Source of the DNA: Betaproteobacteria bacterium
GTDB taxonomy: Bacteria > Pseudomonadota > Gammaproteobacteria > Burkholderiales > Ga0077523
Length of the DNA: 64,000 nt
Assembly: GCA_016713305.1 (NCBI GenBank)
Contig: JADJPK010000004.1
Coordinates: 1 to 64,000, forward strand
Direction of reading: 5' to 3'
In this document: positions 32,201 to 42,051 of the stretch, one piece after another
Layout of the letters: each line of letters opens with the position of its first letter
Numbering within the stretch: the stretch's first letter is position 1
Position numbers and translations under genes: made by a program
The notes under the pieces: model-generated
What the model saw: the letters and a program-made list of their open reading frames with translations, nothing else
Told to the model about the DNA's origin: nothing
The model's database searches: none

Positions 32201-32998
32201 TCACGCGTCCATTGCCTGCCGGATGGAGGCAACGAGCGCGCCGATGTTGCCCACCACCTGATCGCGTGCCGACGATTCGATCTCCTGAACCAGACGGCTG
32301 CCAATCACCACGGCGTCCGATACGGAAGCGATCGCGCGCGCCGTGGCGCCATCGCGAATGCCGAAGCCGACGCCGATCGGCAGCGCGACGTGCTTGCGAA
32401 TCGCCGGGATCTTCGCGGACACCTCTGCGAGATCCAGGTGCGCCGCACCGGTGACGCCCTTCAGAGACACATAGTACACGTAGCCGCTCGCCAGCCGCGC
32501 GACGTCCTGCATCCGTTTGTCATCGGAGGTCGGCGACAGCAGGAAGATGGAATCGATGCCGCCTTCCCGCAACCGATGGGTGAGCGCTGCGCTTTCCTCG
32601 GGGGGATAGTCCACGACCAGCACGCCATCGACCCCCGCCTTCTTCGCTGCGGCAGTGAAGGCCTCGTACCCCATCGCTTCGATGGGGTTGGCATAGCCCA
32701 TCAGGACAACGGGCGTCGCATCGTTGCGCGCACGGAATTCGGACACCATGGCGAGGACGTCGGCGAGCGAGGTGCCGTTCTTCAGCGCCCGCTCGCTCGA
32801 GCGCTGGATGGTCGGCCCGTCGGCCATCGGATCCGAGAACGGGACACCCAGCTCGATGATGTCTGCACCCGCTTCCACGAGGGCATGCATGATCGGCACG
32901 GTGGCCGCCTTGTCCGGATCGCCGGCCGTCACGAAAGGAATGAGCGCCTTGCGGGCGCGCTGGTGTAGCTGCTGGAAGGTCGTGCTTATGCGAGACAT
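32201..32998 (-). CDS. trpA: Tryptophan synthase subunit alpha
   Basis: Splits indole-3-glycerol phosphate into indole and glyceraldehyde 3-phosphate and passes indole to TrpB. The TIM-barrel protein (265 aa) has the catalytic Glu in DIIELGVPFSDPMADGP and the Asp later in DGVLVVDYPPEE. Length and start are standard. It belongs to trpF-trpB-trpA-accD. Confidence 0.96.
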   Translation of the reverse strand: MSRISTTFQQLHQRARKALIPFVTAGDPDKAATVPIMHALVEAGADIIELGVPFSDPMADGPTIQRSSERALKNGTSLADVLAMVSEFRARNDATPVVLMGYANPIEAMGYEAFTAAAKKAGVDGVLVVDYPPEESAALTHRLREGGIDSIFLLSPTSDDKRMQDVARLASGYVYYVSLKGVTGAAHLDLAEVSAKIPAIRKHVALPIGVGFGIRDGATARAIASVSDAVVIGSRLVQEIESSARDQVVGNIGALVASIRQAMDA

Positions 32999-33089
32999 GG
33001 GATGAATTGTTCGTTCGGATGTCCGGCCCTTTTTGGCAGCGGCACGGTGCGGGATGGGAGGTCGAACGACTGGCGGAGTGTCCGGCCGT

Positions 33090-34289
33090 TCAGAACGTGA
33101 TGCCGGAATGCTTGGCGACCGTGTTCATGTCCTTGTCGCCCCGGCCGGAAAGATTGACCAGAAGCACCTTGTCGCGAGGCATGTCCTTCGCCATCTTCAT
33201 GGCGTGCGCAACTGCGTGGCTCGACTCGAGCGCGGGGATGATGCCTTCCAGCCTGCAGAGCGTATGGAAGGCCTCGAGGGCTTCGTCGTCGGTGATGGCC
33301 ACGTATTCGGCACGGCCGGAATCCTTGAGCCACGCGTGCTCGGGGCCGACGCCCGGATAGTCCAGTCCTGCGGAGATGGAGTGCGTCTCGGTGATCTGCC
33401 CGTTGGCGTCCTGCATCAGATAGGTGCGATTGCCGTGCAGAACACCGGGCCGGCCGGCGCACAGTGTCGCGGCATGCTTGCCCGATGCGATGCCGGATCC
33501 GCCGGCTTCGACGCCGATCAGGCGCACTTCGTCGCGCGTGATGTACGGATAGAACGCCCCCATGGCATTGGAGCCGCCTCCGACGCACGCGAGGATGGCA
33601 TCGGGCTGCCGGCCTATCGCCTCGGGCATCTGCTGCAGCAACTCGCGGCCCACGACGGAATTGAAGTCGCGCACCATCATCGGATAGGGGTGAGGTCCGG
33701 CCACGGTGCCGATGATGTAGAACGTGCTTTCCACGTTGGTGACCCAGTCGCGCATCGCCTCGTTCAAGGCATCCTTCAGCGTGCGTGAACCGCTCTCGAC
33801 CGGAACAACGGATGCCCCGAGAAGCTTCATGCGATAGACGTTCGGGGCCTGGCGCTCCACATCCTCCGACCCCATGTACACCACGCATTCCATGCCGTAG
33901 CGGGCGGCGACGGTCGCGGAAGCGACGCCGTGCTGACCTGCGCCGGTCTCGGCGATGATCCGCTTCTTGCCCATGTGACGCGCGACGAGTGCCTGCCCCA
34001 TGGTGTTGTTGATCTTGTGCGCGCCGGTGTGATTCAGATCCTCCCGCTTCAGCCAGATCTGCGCTCCGCCGCACTTGTCGGTGAGGCGCTTCGCGAAGTA
34101 CACGGGACTCGGGCGGCCGACGTAGTGCTTGAGTTCGTACTCGAACTCCGCGATGAAAGCGGGGGCCTTGCGGAGCTTCTCGTACTCGGTGCGCAACTCG
34201 TCGAGCGCGTGGATGAGCGTTTCCGCGACGAACACACCACCGTAGGGACCGAAGTGCCCGCGTTGGTCGGGCAAGTCATACATCTGCAT
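33090..34289 (-). CDS. trpB: Tryptophan synthase subunit beta
   Basis: PLP enzyme that joins indole and serine to tryptophan. The PLP Lys lies in NHTGAHKINN; GGGSNAMG binds the phosphate. The start at 34289 (MQMYDLPD) has AGGAG six bases upstream and overlaps the trpF stop by 14 bases. Length 399 aa is typical. Confidence 0.97.
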   Translation of the reverse strand: MQMYDLPDQRGHFGPYGGVFVAETLIHALDELRTEYEKLRKAPAFIAEFEYELKHYVGRPSPVYFAKRLTDKCGGAQIWLKREDLNHTGAHKINNTMGQALVARHMGKKRIIAETGAGQHGVASATVAARYGMECVVYMGSEDVERQAPNVYRMKLLGASVVPVESGSRTLKDALNEAMRDWVTNVESTFYIIGTVAGPHPYPMMVRDFNSVVGRELLQQMPEAIGRQPDAILACVGGGSNAMGAFYPYITRDEVRLIGVEAGGSGIASGKHAATLCAGRPGVLHGNRTYLMQDANGQITETHSISAGLDYPGVGPEHAWLKDSGRAEYVAITDDEALEAFHTLCRLEGIIPALESSHAVAHAMKMAKDMPRDKVLLVNLSGRGDKDMNTVAKHSGITF

Positions 34290-34899
34290 TGCGAACTCCT
34301 CGCACGAATGCGGCCAGCTTGTCGTGATCCTTGACGCCCTTGGTGCTTTCCACACCGCTCGAGACGTCCACGGCCCAGGGCCTCACGGCGCGGATCGCTT
34401 CCGCGACGTTGCCTGGATGAAGTCCGCCGGCCAGAACGACCGGCAGCGGCATCTGCCTGGGGATGGCACTCCAGTCTGCCGTGACTCCCGTTCCGCCATG
34501 CGCTCCAGGCACGAACGCATCGACGAGGACTCCGCGGGCAGCCGGATATGTCGCGGCGGATTGTAGCAAATCGACCCCCGGCGCCGCCGCGATCGCCTTG
34601 ATGTAGGGCCGTCCGAAAGATGCGCAGAAATCGGCCGTCTCGCCGCCGTGGAACTGCAACAGGTCGAGGGGCACGCGCTCGAGTACGGAGAGGACCTCCG
34701 CCCGGGACGGATCCACGAACAGACCCACTGTGGTCACGAAGGGAGGCAGCGCACTCACGATGTCACCGGCCCGCTGCGCATCCACGTGCCGCGCACTTCC
34801 CGCAAAGAAGATGAGCCCGATGGCGTCCGCACCCAGTCTTGCCGCCTCGAGTGCATCATCGAGCCAGGTGATTCCGCAAATCTTTATGCGAGTAGGCAT
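34276..34899 (-). CDS. trpF: Phosphoribosylanthranilate isomerase
   Basis: Amadori rearrangement of phosphoribosylanthranilate in tryptophan synthesis. The 207-aa barrel starts MPTRIKICGIT with the catalytic Cys in KICGIT, and has LLQFHGGE and the Asp-containing VLVDAFVPGAHGGTG. The ATG at 34899 lacks a clear Shine-Dalgarno sequence; an in-frame codon at 34935 would add 12 residues without family similarity. The stop overlaps the trpB start. Confidence 0.95.
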   Translation of the reverse strand: MPTRIKICGITWLDDALEAARLGADAIGLIFFAGSARHVDAQRAGDIVSALPPFVTTVGLFVDPSRAEVLSVLERVPLDLLQFHGGETADFCASFGRPYIKAIAAAPGVDLLQSAATYPAARGVLVDAFVPGAHGGTGVTADWSAIPRQMPLPVVLAGGLHPGNVAEAIRAVRPWAVDVSSGVESTKGVKDHDKLAAFVRGVRNADV

Positions 34900-35050
34900 G
34901 CGTGATGGATGCAGAGAGACGTGCGGGGATGCCATGAAGATCTGATCGACGTGTGCGATCGCGACGGAGGTCCATCTCGCCTTCGCCTCACGCCTTGCCA
35001 TCGCCCGTTTCCGACTGCCATGCGATCCGCGCCCATTGATGAGACCTTCC

Positions 35051-35815
35051 CTATGAATCGGGTACTGGCAGACCGACCTTCGCGTCGTAGTACACCGCTT
35101 GCAGGCACAACCCGTCGGGCGCGAACGTCGGCGCGGCGAGGCGGCGGTCGCGCGACTCGAGGATAGCGCGAATCCATTCCTCGGGTCGACGCCCTGCGCC
35201 CACGTATACGAGGCTGCCGACGATGTTGCGGACCATATGATGGAGAAACGCGTTCGCACGCAGATCGAAGAACAGAAGGTCGCCGCGGCGGCGGATTCGC
35301 AGCGCCTCCAGGGTGCGCACGGGCGAACGCGCCTGGCATTCGGCAGCCCGGAATGCGCTGAAGTCGTGCGTGCCCACGAGATGCGCCGCCGCATCGCACA
35401 TGCATTCCAGATCGAGTTCCGTCGGCCACCAGCCGACGCGGCCATGCTCCAGCGCCGGGCGGGCGGAACGAACCTGAATCGTATAGCGATACGCCCGAGC
35501 GAGCGCGTCGAACCGTGCATGGAAAGCGTTGTCGACCGGGCGCGCCCACAGGACGCTTACTCCGTCCGGCAGGGAAGCGTTGACTCCCCGGGTCCATGCG
35601 GTTTCCGGCCGCTCGGCAATGGTGTCGAAGTGCACGACCTGGCCCCTGGCATGCACGCCAGCGTCGGTTCGACCTGCGCAGACAACGTCGACTGGATGGC
35701 CGGCGATGCGTGCGAGCGAGCGCTGCAGCGCGTCCTGGACACCGCAGCCCGCCGGTTGGGTCTGCCAGCCGCAGAATCCCCGCCCATCGTACTCGACCCC
35801 GAGAGCGACTCTCAT
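35051..35815 (-). CDS. truA: tRNA pseudouridine(38-40) synthase
   Basis: Makes pseudouridine at positions 38-40 of the tRNA anticodon arm. The catalytic Asp lies in CAGRTDAGVHARGQVVHFD; FLHHMVRNIVGSL is the second family signature. Length 254 aa from the ATG at 35815; a TTG three codons earlier is possible. It sits between fimV and trpF, the usual order. Confidence 0.95.
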   Translation of the reverse strand: MRVALGVEYDGRGFCGWQTQPAGCGVQDALQRSLARIAGHPVDVVCAGRTDAGVHARGQVVHFDTIAERPETAWTRGVNASLPDGVSVLWARPVDNAFHARFDALARAYRYTIQVRSARPALEHGRVGWWPTELDLECMCDAAAHLVGTHDFSAFRAAECQARSPVRTLEALRIRRRGDLLFFDLRANAFLHHMVRNIVGSLVYVGAGRRPEEWIRAILESRDRRLAAPTFAPDGLCLQAVYYDAKVGLPVPDS

Positions 35816-35866
35816 GACCTGCAAGACCGGTGCGGACAGGGCGGATTCATGGGCTTGCGAATGGCA

Positions 35867-35888
35867 AACGCCGCCCGGAGGCGGCGTT
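35867..35888 (-). terminator. Hairpin after fimV
   Basis: AACGCCGCC (35867-35875) and GGCGGCGTT (35880-35888) form a perfect 9-bp stem with a 4-base loop, 29 bases downstream of the fimV stop on the minus strand. Only a short T stretch follows (GTTTGCC). It is a plausible fimV terminator that may also dampen read-through into truA. Confidence 0.55.
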
Positions 35889-35916
35889 CGTCATGGCAGG
35901 GTGAGGATGGGGACCG

Positions 35917-38853
35917 TCAACCGAGCGAAGTCAGGAGATCGCGGGCTGCCTGCTGCTGTTCGGCGTCCCCTTCCGCAATCACCTCCTCCAGGATCTCCCG
36001 TGCGCCTTCCTTGTCGCCCATCTCCTGGTACGCCTTGGCCAGATCGAACTTGGTCTGCACGTCGTACCACTTCTCGTCCTTCGCGCCCCCTCCCGGCATC
36101 GTCGCATTGGTGTCGCCGAGTTCGAGGCTGATGGATGACAGGTCCAGATCGGGCGCGCCACCCGGCATCGTGGCTGACGTATCTTCCACGTTCGCCGGAG
36201 CCAGGGTGCCAGGACGGGTAGCGTCGAGCGATTCCGGGCTCTCCAGCGGAGGCGAATCCAGCTTCAGCGTATCCAGGTCGAATCCCAGATCGTCCATGGA
36301 ACTCACGTTGGTGGTGCCGCTCAGGGTTGCCTCGTCCCCGGAGATCTCGAAATCCAGTTCGTCGCCCGCCTTGGGTTTCGCCGCAGCGCCCAGGCCCACC
36401 CCCGGCAGGGTAGGCATGTCGCCGGCGTCCGTCGGCGCAATGGTCGCCGTGGGATCGAACGCCTGCGATTCGTCGCTCGAGGGCTGCATACCGAACGCTT
36501 CGGTCGCCAGCGTCTTGCTGGGATCGAACACGTCGTCGGCTGTCGCCACACCACTCAACTGACCGAGATCGATGTCCGTCGTGGTGGCGGGATTGGCGTC
36601 GAGGTCGCGGCCCAGCTGGGCGAGATCGATGTCTGTGGAAGAACCGGACGAGGTGCTCTCGAAGTCGAGATTGAAATCGAGGTCGTCCTTGGGCTGACCG
36701 TCGAAGGACTCCATCTGCACCGTCGATTCCATGCCCGGTATCGTCTGCTCCATCGTGTCGTCTGCGGATGGCTTGCCGGATGCGTAGCGCGGATTTCCCG
36801 GATCCACCTGATACCCCAGCCGCGCGACCTTCTCCCAGTTCTCGCCCTGACTGCCCGTCGCCATCTGCACGTCCTTGGCGATTTCCTCGAACGCCAGCGG
36901 ATCATTGCGCTTGGCATAGATCTCGAGCAGCTTGGCGTGCAATTCCAGGCGTTGGGGATTGGCGGCGATCGCCTCCTTCAGGCGTTCCTCCGCTTGCGAG
37001 TCCCGGCCGTAGATGAGAAATACCTCGGCCTCTGCCAGGGCATCGCTTTCGTCCCCCGCCCCGCCGGTCGCCGGGGCCACGGCGCTCGCAGCCGTGGCCG
37101 CCGCCGCGCCACCGAAGCCCGCCGGTCCGAAGGAGTCTTCCGATTCCGCGGCTTCCGCCGCCTCCTCGTCCATGGCAGAGGGCTCGCTCCTGCCCGCGCC
37201 CTTCTTGCGCTTCCAGCTCATGAAGCCCAGGCCGGCGAGCGCAGCCACGACGACCGCGACCCCACCGAGAACCATCGGGTTGCCAAGAATCTGGTCGACC
37301 AGGCTCGGGGGCGGTGGCGGAGGCGGCGGGACAAACTTGCGCTTCGGCTTGGGAGGCGGAGCGGGCTCGGCAGGCGCAGCGGGTTCCGACGGGGCGGCCG
37401 CGGGCGTCTCGGCCGGCACGGGCGGAGTTCCGGCGGCCGGACCCGGCATGGGCGCCGGTTCAGGCGTCTTGGGGGGAAGGATCTCCGGCAGCTTGGGAGT
37501 TGCGGCTTCGGGCGCCTTCGGTGCGGGCGCGGGTTCCGTCGCCTTGGGCGCGGGCAGAATCGGCGGCAGGGTGGCAGGCGCTTCGGGCTTGGCCGGCGGC
37601 TTCTGCAGATCCGCCATCCCCTTGCTCTTCATCTCCACCAGCGCCTGCAGATCCTTGATCTGCTTTTCCAGCTGGACCACGCGCTGGTTCGCATCCGCAA
37701 CGGCCTTGCCCTTCGCCGCGACTTCCTCTTCGAGTGCGCGGATCCGGTCTTGTGACTTGCTGTCCGGCGGCGCCTTGTCCGCCGTCCCCTTGGAGGGTTC
37801 GCCCTTGGACAGTTTCAGCACGTCCTGGCCGGGTTCCGCAGGCAGTGGGGTCTTGTCCTCGAGCTTGGTCGTGACCTTGCCCGTGGCGAGACGGCCGGCA
37901 CCGGCGTCGGCGGGGAGACCGGACTCGGCCGCACCGGCCAGGCGCTCGCGATACGCGTTCCAGTTCGATGCCTGGAGTCTCACTTCCTTGCGGGCCTCCG
38001 GCGCCGTGAGAGTCACCGCTTCATCGGCCGCGGGGACACGCAGGATCTTCCCCGTCTTGAGCCGGTTCATGTTCTTGCCGGCAAACGCGTCGGGGTTGCT
38101 CCGGTACAGCGCCACCAGCATCTGCTCGAGCGTCACGTCCGCCGGCTTGTTCTCGCGCGCGATCTTGGAGAGGGTATCGCCCCTCTTCACAGGCCCGTAC
38201 TCGCTGCCCTGCGGTGCGGCTTCGGCCGCGGGCGTTGCCGGAGCGGATGATTGCGGCGCGGGCGCTTCAGGGGCCTTGGGCGCGGAATCGCGCGTCTGCG
38301 CTTCCACAGGCTGCGGTTGCGGCCTGGGCACAGGAGATTCGGGAACGCTCCGGGAAGGCGCGGGGGCCGGAACGGATTCGACCGCCGCTTCGGGTTGCGG
38401 TGCGACCGGCTTCACGGTGGCCGCGTCGCCGTTCTGCGTTTCGGGACTGTCCGTCACCGAGGGTGGATCGACCAGAGCGGTATACGCACGCACCAGACGG
38501 CCAGAGCTCCACCACAGCTCGACGAGGAAATCGATGAACGGCTCGTTGAGCGGCTGGGCCGCGCTGACCTGGACGAAAGGTTCGCCGTTCGGCCGCTGCT
38601 GAACGCTGACCTTCAGGTTGGAAACATACGCGGTGAATGGCAGGTCGGCCTGCCGGAAGGCCTCCGGGCTGGCGATCCTCGCGTTCAGCGACGACAGCTC
38701 GTCCTTCTTGACGGAGACGAGGTCGACCTCACCCCGGAACGGCTGCCCCAGATTCGACAGGACTGTGAGCCGCCCGAGTCCTGCGGCATTGGCCGCAAGC
38801 GATGCTCCCAGCAACAACGCGGCGGCGGCCGCGCGCTTCAGTCTTTTACTCAC
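35917..38853 (-). CDS. fimV: FimV/HubP-like polar landmark protein
   Basis: A 978-aa inner-membrane protein related to FimV of Pseudomonas and HubP of Vibrio, which organise the cell pole and type IV pilus function. Layout: signal peptide (1-23), conserved N-terminal domain (LGRLTVLSNLGQPFRGEVDL onward), a LysM peptidoglycan-binding domain near 233-290 (PVKRGDTLSKIA), a coiled coil near 370-410, a long Pro/Ala-rich stretch, one TM helix near 540-560, then an acidic cytoplasmic region with repeated DIDLxQL and MPG motifs and a C-terminal FimV TPR-like motif (FDLAKAYQEMGD to ARDLLTSL). The start is GTG at 38853. It lies between asd and truA, its standard betaproteobacterial place, and fits with the pilin and c-di-GMP genes in this window. 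Confidence 0.92.
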   Translation of the reverse strand: MSKRLKRAAAAALLLGASLAANAAGLGRLTVLSNLGQPFRGEVDLVSVKKDELSSLNARIASPEAFRQADLPFTAYVSNLKVSVQQRPNGEPFVQVSAAQPLNEPFIDFLVELWWSSGRLVRAYTALVDPPSVTDSPETQNGDAATVKPVAPQPEAAVESVPAPAPSRSVPESPVPRPQPQPVEAQTRDSAPKAPEAPAPQSSAPATPAAEAAPQGSEYGPVKRGDTLSKIARENKPADVTLEQMLVALYRSNPDAFAGKNMNRLKTGKILRVPAADEAVTLTAPEARKEVRLQASNWNAYRERLAGAAESGLPADAGAGRLATGKVTTKLEDKTPLPAEPGQDVLKLSKGEPSKGTADKAPPDSKSQDRIRALEEEVAAKGKAVADANQRVVQLEKQIKDLQALVEMKSKGMADLQKPPAKPEAPATLPPILPAPKATEPAPAPKAPEAATPKLPEILPPKTPEPAPMPGPAAGTPPVPAETPAAAPSEPAAPAEPAPPPKPKRKFVPPPPPPPPSLVDQILGNPMVLGGVAVVVAALAGLGFMSWKRKKGAGRSEPSAMDEEAAEAAESEDSFGPAGFGGAAAATAASAVAPATGGAGDESDALAEAEVFLIYGRDSQAEERLKEAIAANPQRLELHAKLLEIYAKRNDPLAFEEIAKDVQMATGSQGENWEKVARLGYQVDPGNPRYASGKPSADDTMEQTIPGMESTVQMESFDGQPKDDLDFNLDFESTSSGSSTDIDLAQLGRDLDANPATTTDIDLGQLSGVATADDVFDPSKTLATEAFGMQPSSDESQAFDPTATIAPTDAGDMPTLPGVGLGAAAKPKAGDELDFEISGDEATLSGTTNVSSMDDLGFDLDTLKLDSPPLESPESLDATRPGTLAPANVEDTSATMPGGAPDLDLSSISLELGDTNATMPGGGAKDEKWYDVQTKFDLAKAYQEMGDKEGAREILEEVIAEGDAEQQQAARDLLTSLG

Positions 38854-38894
38854 CGCGCCACCCTTACACTCTTGGACTGTAGAAGAAAAATAAC

Positions 38895-38921
38895 ATCATA
38901 GGGTTACCGATGCAAGCTCAA
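38895..38921 (-). promoter_or_regulatory. Candidate fimV promoter
   Basis: On the minus strand TTGAGC (38921-38916) and TATGAT (38900-38895) are spaced 15 bases apart in an AT-rich stretch about 40 bases upstream of the fimV GTG. The -10 matches 5 of 6 consensus bases; the spacing is short. Confidence 0.4.
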
Positions 38922-39016
38922 CTTCCCTCTTACATAGTCCCCCTTGGCGACTCTTTTTTCGGCGCATTTGCCGCCTTCTGGAGAGTGAAGATGGAGCCGG
39001 AGCGGGTCGGAATGCG

Positions 39017-39043
39017 AAAAAACCGGGGAGAGCCGCCATCCGG
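39017..39043 (-). terminator. Weak candidate intrinsic terminator after asd
   Basis: Minus strand: CCGG (39043-39040), a GC-rich interior that can partly pair, CCGG (39026-39023), then six T (39022-39017). It lies about 70 bases past the asd stop. The stem is short, so this is tentative. Confidence 0.4.
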
Positions 39044-39114
39044 CGCCATGCAGGACGCCAGAAGGTGGAATGGTCATCGAGAAACGTCGCGGCCGCAGAG
39101 GGCCGGTGCAGCGT

Positions 39115-40235
39115 TCAGCGCTCGAGCAGGATGCGCAGCATGCGCCGCAGCGGCTCGGCGGCTCCCCACAGCAGCTGATCACCCACCGTGAAAGCGGCCA
39201 GGTACTCCGGCCCCATGGGAAGCTTGCGCAGCCGGCCCACCGGAACCTCGAGCTTGCCCGAGACAGCAGCGGGTGTGAGCTGTGCCAGGGAAGCGTCCCG
39301 CGTGTTCGGCACGACCTTCACCCAGGAATGCGCGGCCGCAAGGCACTCTTCGATCTCGGCCAATGGCAGGTCGCGCCGCAACTTGATGGTCAGCGCCTGG
39401 CTGTGGCAGCGCATCACCCCCACCCTCACGCAGACACCATCGACCGGAACGACGGCCGCGGCCGCCTTGCCGAGGATCTTGTTCGCCTCGGCCATCGCCT
39501 TCCATTCCTCGCGGCTCTGCCCGTTGCCCAGATCCTTGTCGATCCACGGCAGCAGGCTGCAGGCCAGCGGGTGACCGAAGTTCTGCACCGGAAAATCGGC
39601 GCTGGCAAGAGACTGATGGACGACGCGGTCGAGTTCGAGGATCCCCGTCGCGGGGTCGTCCAGCGCCGCCCTTCCGGCCGCATGTGCGGCCCCCATCTGC
39701 AACACCAGTTCGCGCATGTTCTGCGCTCCGGCCCCCGAAGCGGCCTGGTAGGTCATTGCCGTGACCCACTCCACCAGGTCGTCCCTGAACAGCCCGCTGA
39801 GCGCCATGAGCATGAGGCTCACGGTGCAATTGCCGCCGATGTAGTCCCTCACCCCGCGGGCGAGGGACGCGTCGATGACGTCGCGGTTGACCGGATCCAG
39901 GATGATCACGGCGTCGTCCTTCATGCGCAGCGAGGACGCCGCGTCGATCCAGTATCCCTTCCAGCCTGCCTCGCGCAGCTTCGGATGAATCGACGTCGTG
40001 TAGTCGCCCCCTGGCAGGAGACGATGGCATCCATTGCCCCGAGCGCCGCGACATCGTTGGCGTCCGCCAGCGCCGCCGTCGAACCCGCGATTGCAGGTCC
40101 GGGTCCGCCCACGTTGGATGTGCTGAAGAACCGTGCATCGATGGCGGTGAAATCCTGCTCCGCCACCATCCGCTGCATCAGCACCGAACCCACCATGCCT
40201 CGCCAGCCGACGAAGCCCACACGCATTCTTGCCAT
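39115..40235 (-). CDS. asd: Aspartate-semialdehyde dehydrogenase, frameshifted
   Basis: Reduces aspartyl phosphate to aspartate semialdehyde for lysine, diaminopimelate, methionine and threonine. The N-terminal part starts at ATG 40235 (AGGAA six bases upstream) with VGFVGWRGMVGSVLMQRM and reads to AIVSCQG. A base is missing in the C run 40007-40011; after it the frame gives GDYTTSIHPKLREAGWKG and continues intact, including NCTVSLMLMAL with the catalytic Cys, to the stop at 39115. Restored length is 373 aa, normal for the gram-negative type. asd is normally essential, so this is probably a sequence error. It lies between leuB and fimV. Confidence 0.92.
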
Positions 40236-40277
40236 AATCCGTTCCTGTTCGCTCGCCCGCCCGACCGGACGTGGTCG

Positions 40278-41357
40278 TTACCGGTGTCCGCCGCCCATCG
40301 CTGCCACGACAGCGTCGCCCATCTCTTCCGTGCCCAGCTTCGCTTCGCCGGGTTTCGCGATGTCACCGGTGCGGCATCCCTCCCGGAGCACCTTCCGGAC
40401 GGCGGCTTCGATGCGGTCGGCCGACGCCGTGTCGTCGAAGGTGTAGCGCATCATCATCGCCACCGACAGGATGGTGGCGAGGGGATTGGCCAGATTGCGT
40501 CCGGCGATGTCCGGGGCCGATCCATGGATGGGCTCGTACAACCCCTTGTCGTTGGCGTCGAGCGAGGCGGAGGGAAGCATGCCGATGGAGCCTGTCAGCA
40601 TGGAGGCTTCGTCCGAGAGAATGTCGCCGAACATGTTGCCGGTGAGAATGACGTCGAACTGCTTGGGCGCCCGCACCAGTTGCATGGCCGCGTTGTCCAC
40701 GTACATGTGCGACAGCTCGACATCCGGATAACCCTTGGCGATCTCGTTCACGACCTCGCGCCACAGGATGCTGGTGTCGAGCACGTTCGCCTTGTCCACG
40801 GAGCACAGCCTGCGCGCGCGCTTGCGGGCGATCTCGAAGCCCACCCGCGCGATGCGCGCAATCTCGGACTCCGAGTATTTCATCGTGTCGAATCCCTCGC
40901 GTTCCCCGTTCTCGAGCGCCCGGCGGCCGCGCGGCTGCCCGAAGTAGATGTCCCCGGTGAGTTCCCGCAGGATCATGATGTCGAGGCCCGCGACCAGTTC
41001 CGGCTTGAGCGACGACGCATCGGCGAGTTCCTCGTACACCATGGCGGGACGCAGGTTGGTGAACAGGCCCAGTTCCTTGCGGATGCGCAAGAGCCCCTGC
41101 TCGGGCCGCACGGGCCGCGGCAACGTGTCGTACCTGGGACCGCCCACGGCCCCCAGCAGAATGGCGTCCGCCGACCGCGCCAGGTCCAGGGTCGGCGCAG
41201 GCAGGGGGTCGCCCGAGGCGTCGTAGCCCGCGCCGCCGATGGGCGCGGTCTCCATTTCGATCGTCGCGCCGTCGCGGCGCAGCACTTCCAGAACCTTCGT
41301 CGCTTGCCGGACGATCTCCGGGCCGATCCCGTCTCCGGGCAATATCGCAATCTTCAT
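40278..41357 (-). CDS. leuB: 3-isopropylmalate dehydrogenase
   Basis: Oxidative decarboxylation of 3-isopropylmalate in leucine synthesis, NAD-dependent. The 359-aa protein starts MKIAILPGDGIGPEI and has LLGAVGGPRYD, the NMFGDILSDEASM metal/cofactor block, and the GSAPDIAGRNLANP NAD-binding signature. It follows leuD by 43 bases. Confidence 0.97.
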   Translation of the reverse strand: MKIAILPGDGIGPEIVRQATKVLEVLRRDGATIEMETAPIGGAGYDASGDPLPAPTLDLARSADAILLGAVGGPRYDTLPRPVRPEQGLLRIRKELGLFTNLRPAMVYEELADASSLKPELVAGLDIMILRELTGDIYFGQPRGRRALENGEREGFDTMKYSESEIARIARVGFEIARKRARRLCSVDKANVLDTSILWREVVNEIAKGYPDVELSHMYVDNAAMQLVRAPKQFDVILTGNMFGDILSDEASMLTGSIGMLPSASLDANDKGLYEPIHGSAPDIAGRNLANPLATILSVAMMMRYTFDDTASADRIEAAVRKVLREGCRTGDIAKPGEAKLGTEEMGDAVVAAMGGGHR

Positions 41358-41400
41358 CGGATTCCTTTCGTTTGATCCCTGCCCCGCAGGAAGGGCGCGC

Positions 41401-42039
41401 TCACACGAACAGCCAGGGCTGCTCGGCGCGGCGTCGATCCTCGTACGCCTTGATGGTCTCCGCGTGCTGGAGCGTCAGCCCGATCTCGTCCAGACCTTCC
41501 AGCAGGCAATGGCGGCGGAACGCGTCGACGGTGAAGTCGAATTCCTGTCCACCGGGCGTCACGACCTTCTGCCGAACGAGGTCCACGGTCAACCGGTAAC
41601 CGGGCGTCGCCTGCGTTTCGGCGAACAGCCGGTCGACCGTCGATGCCGGCAGGATCACCGGCAGCAGTCCGTTCTTGAAGCTGTTGTTGAAGAAGATGTC
41701 CGCGTAGCTCGGCGCGATGACCGCGCGGAATCCGAAGTCCATGAGCGCCCACGGCGCGTGCTCACGCGAGGAGCCGCAACCGAAGTTTTCGCGCGCCAGC
41801 AGAATGGAGGCGCCCTTGAAGCGGGGCTGGTTGAGCACGAAGTTGGGGTTCGGCACGCGAGAGGCCGGATCCATGCCCGGTTCGCCGTGATCCATGTAAC
41901 GCCACTCGTCGAACAGGTTCGGGCCGAAACCGCTGCGCTTGATGGACTTCAGGAACTGCTTGGGAATGATGGCATCGGTATCGACGTTGGGCCGGTCGAG
42001 CGGCGCCACGACGCCTTGCAGTACGGTGAACTTTTCCAT
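41401..42039 (-). CDS. leuD: 3-isopropylmalate dehydratase small subunit
   Basis: Small subunit of isopropylmalate isomerase. The 212-aa protein has the swivelling domain with the NVDTDAIIPKQFLK N-terminal block and GCGSSREHAPWAL. It starts 12 bases after leuC ends. Confidence 0.96.
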   Translation of the reverse strand: MEKFTVLQGVVAPLDRPNVDTDAIIPKQFLKSIKRSGFGPNLFDEWRYMDHGEPGMDPASRVPNPNFVLNQPRFKGASILLARENFGCGSSREHAPWALMDFGFRAVIAPSYADIFFNNSFKNGLLPVILPASTVDRLFAETQATPGYRLTVDLVRQKVVTPGGQEFDFTVDAFRRHCLLEGLDEIGLTLQHAETIKAYEDRRRAEQPWLFV

Positions 42040-42051
42040 GCTGTTCCTCGC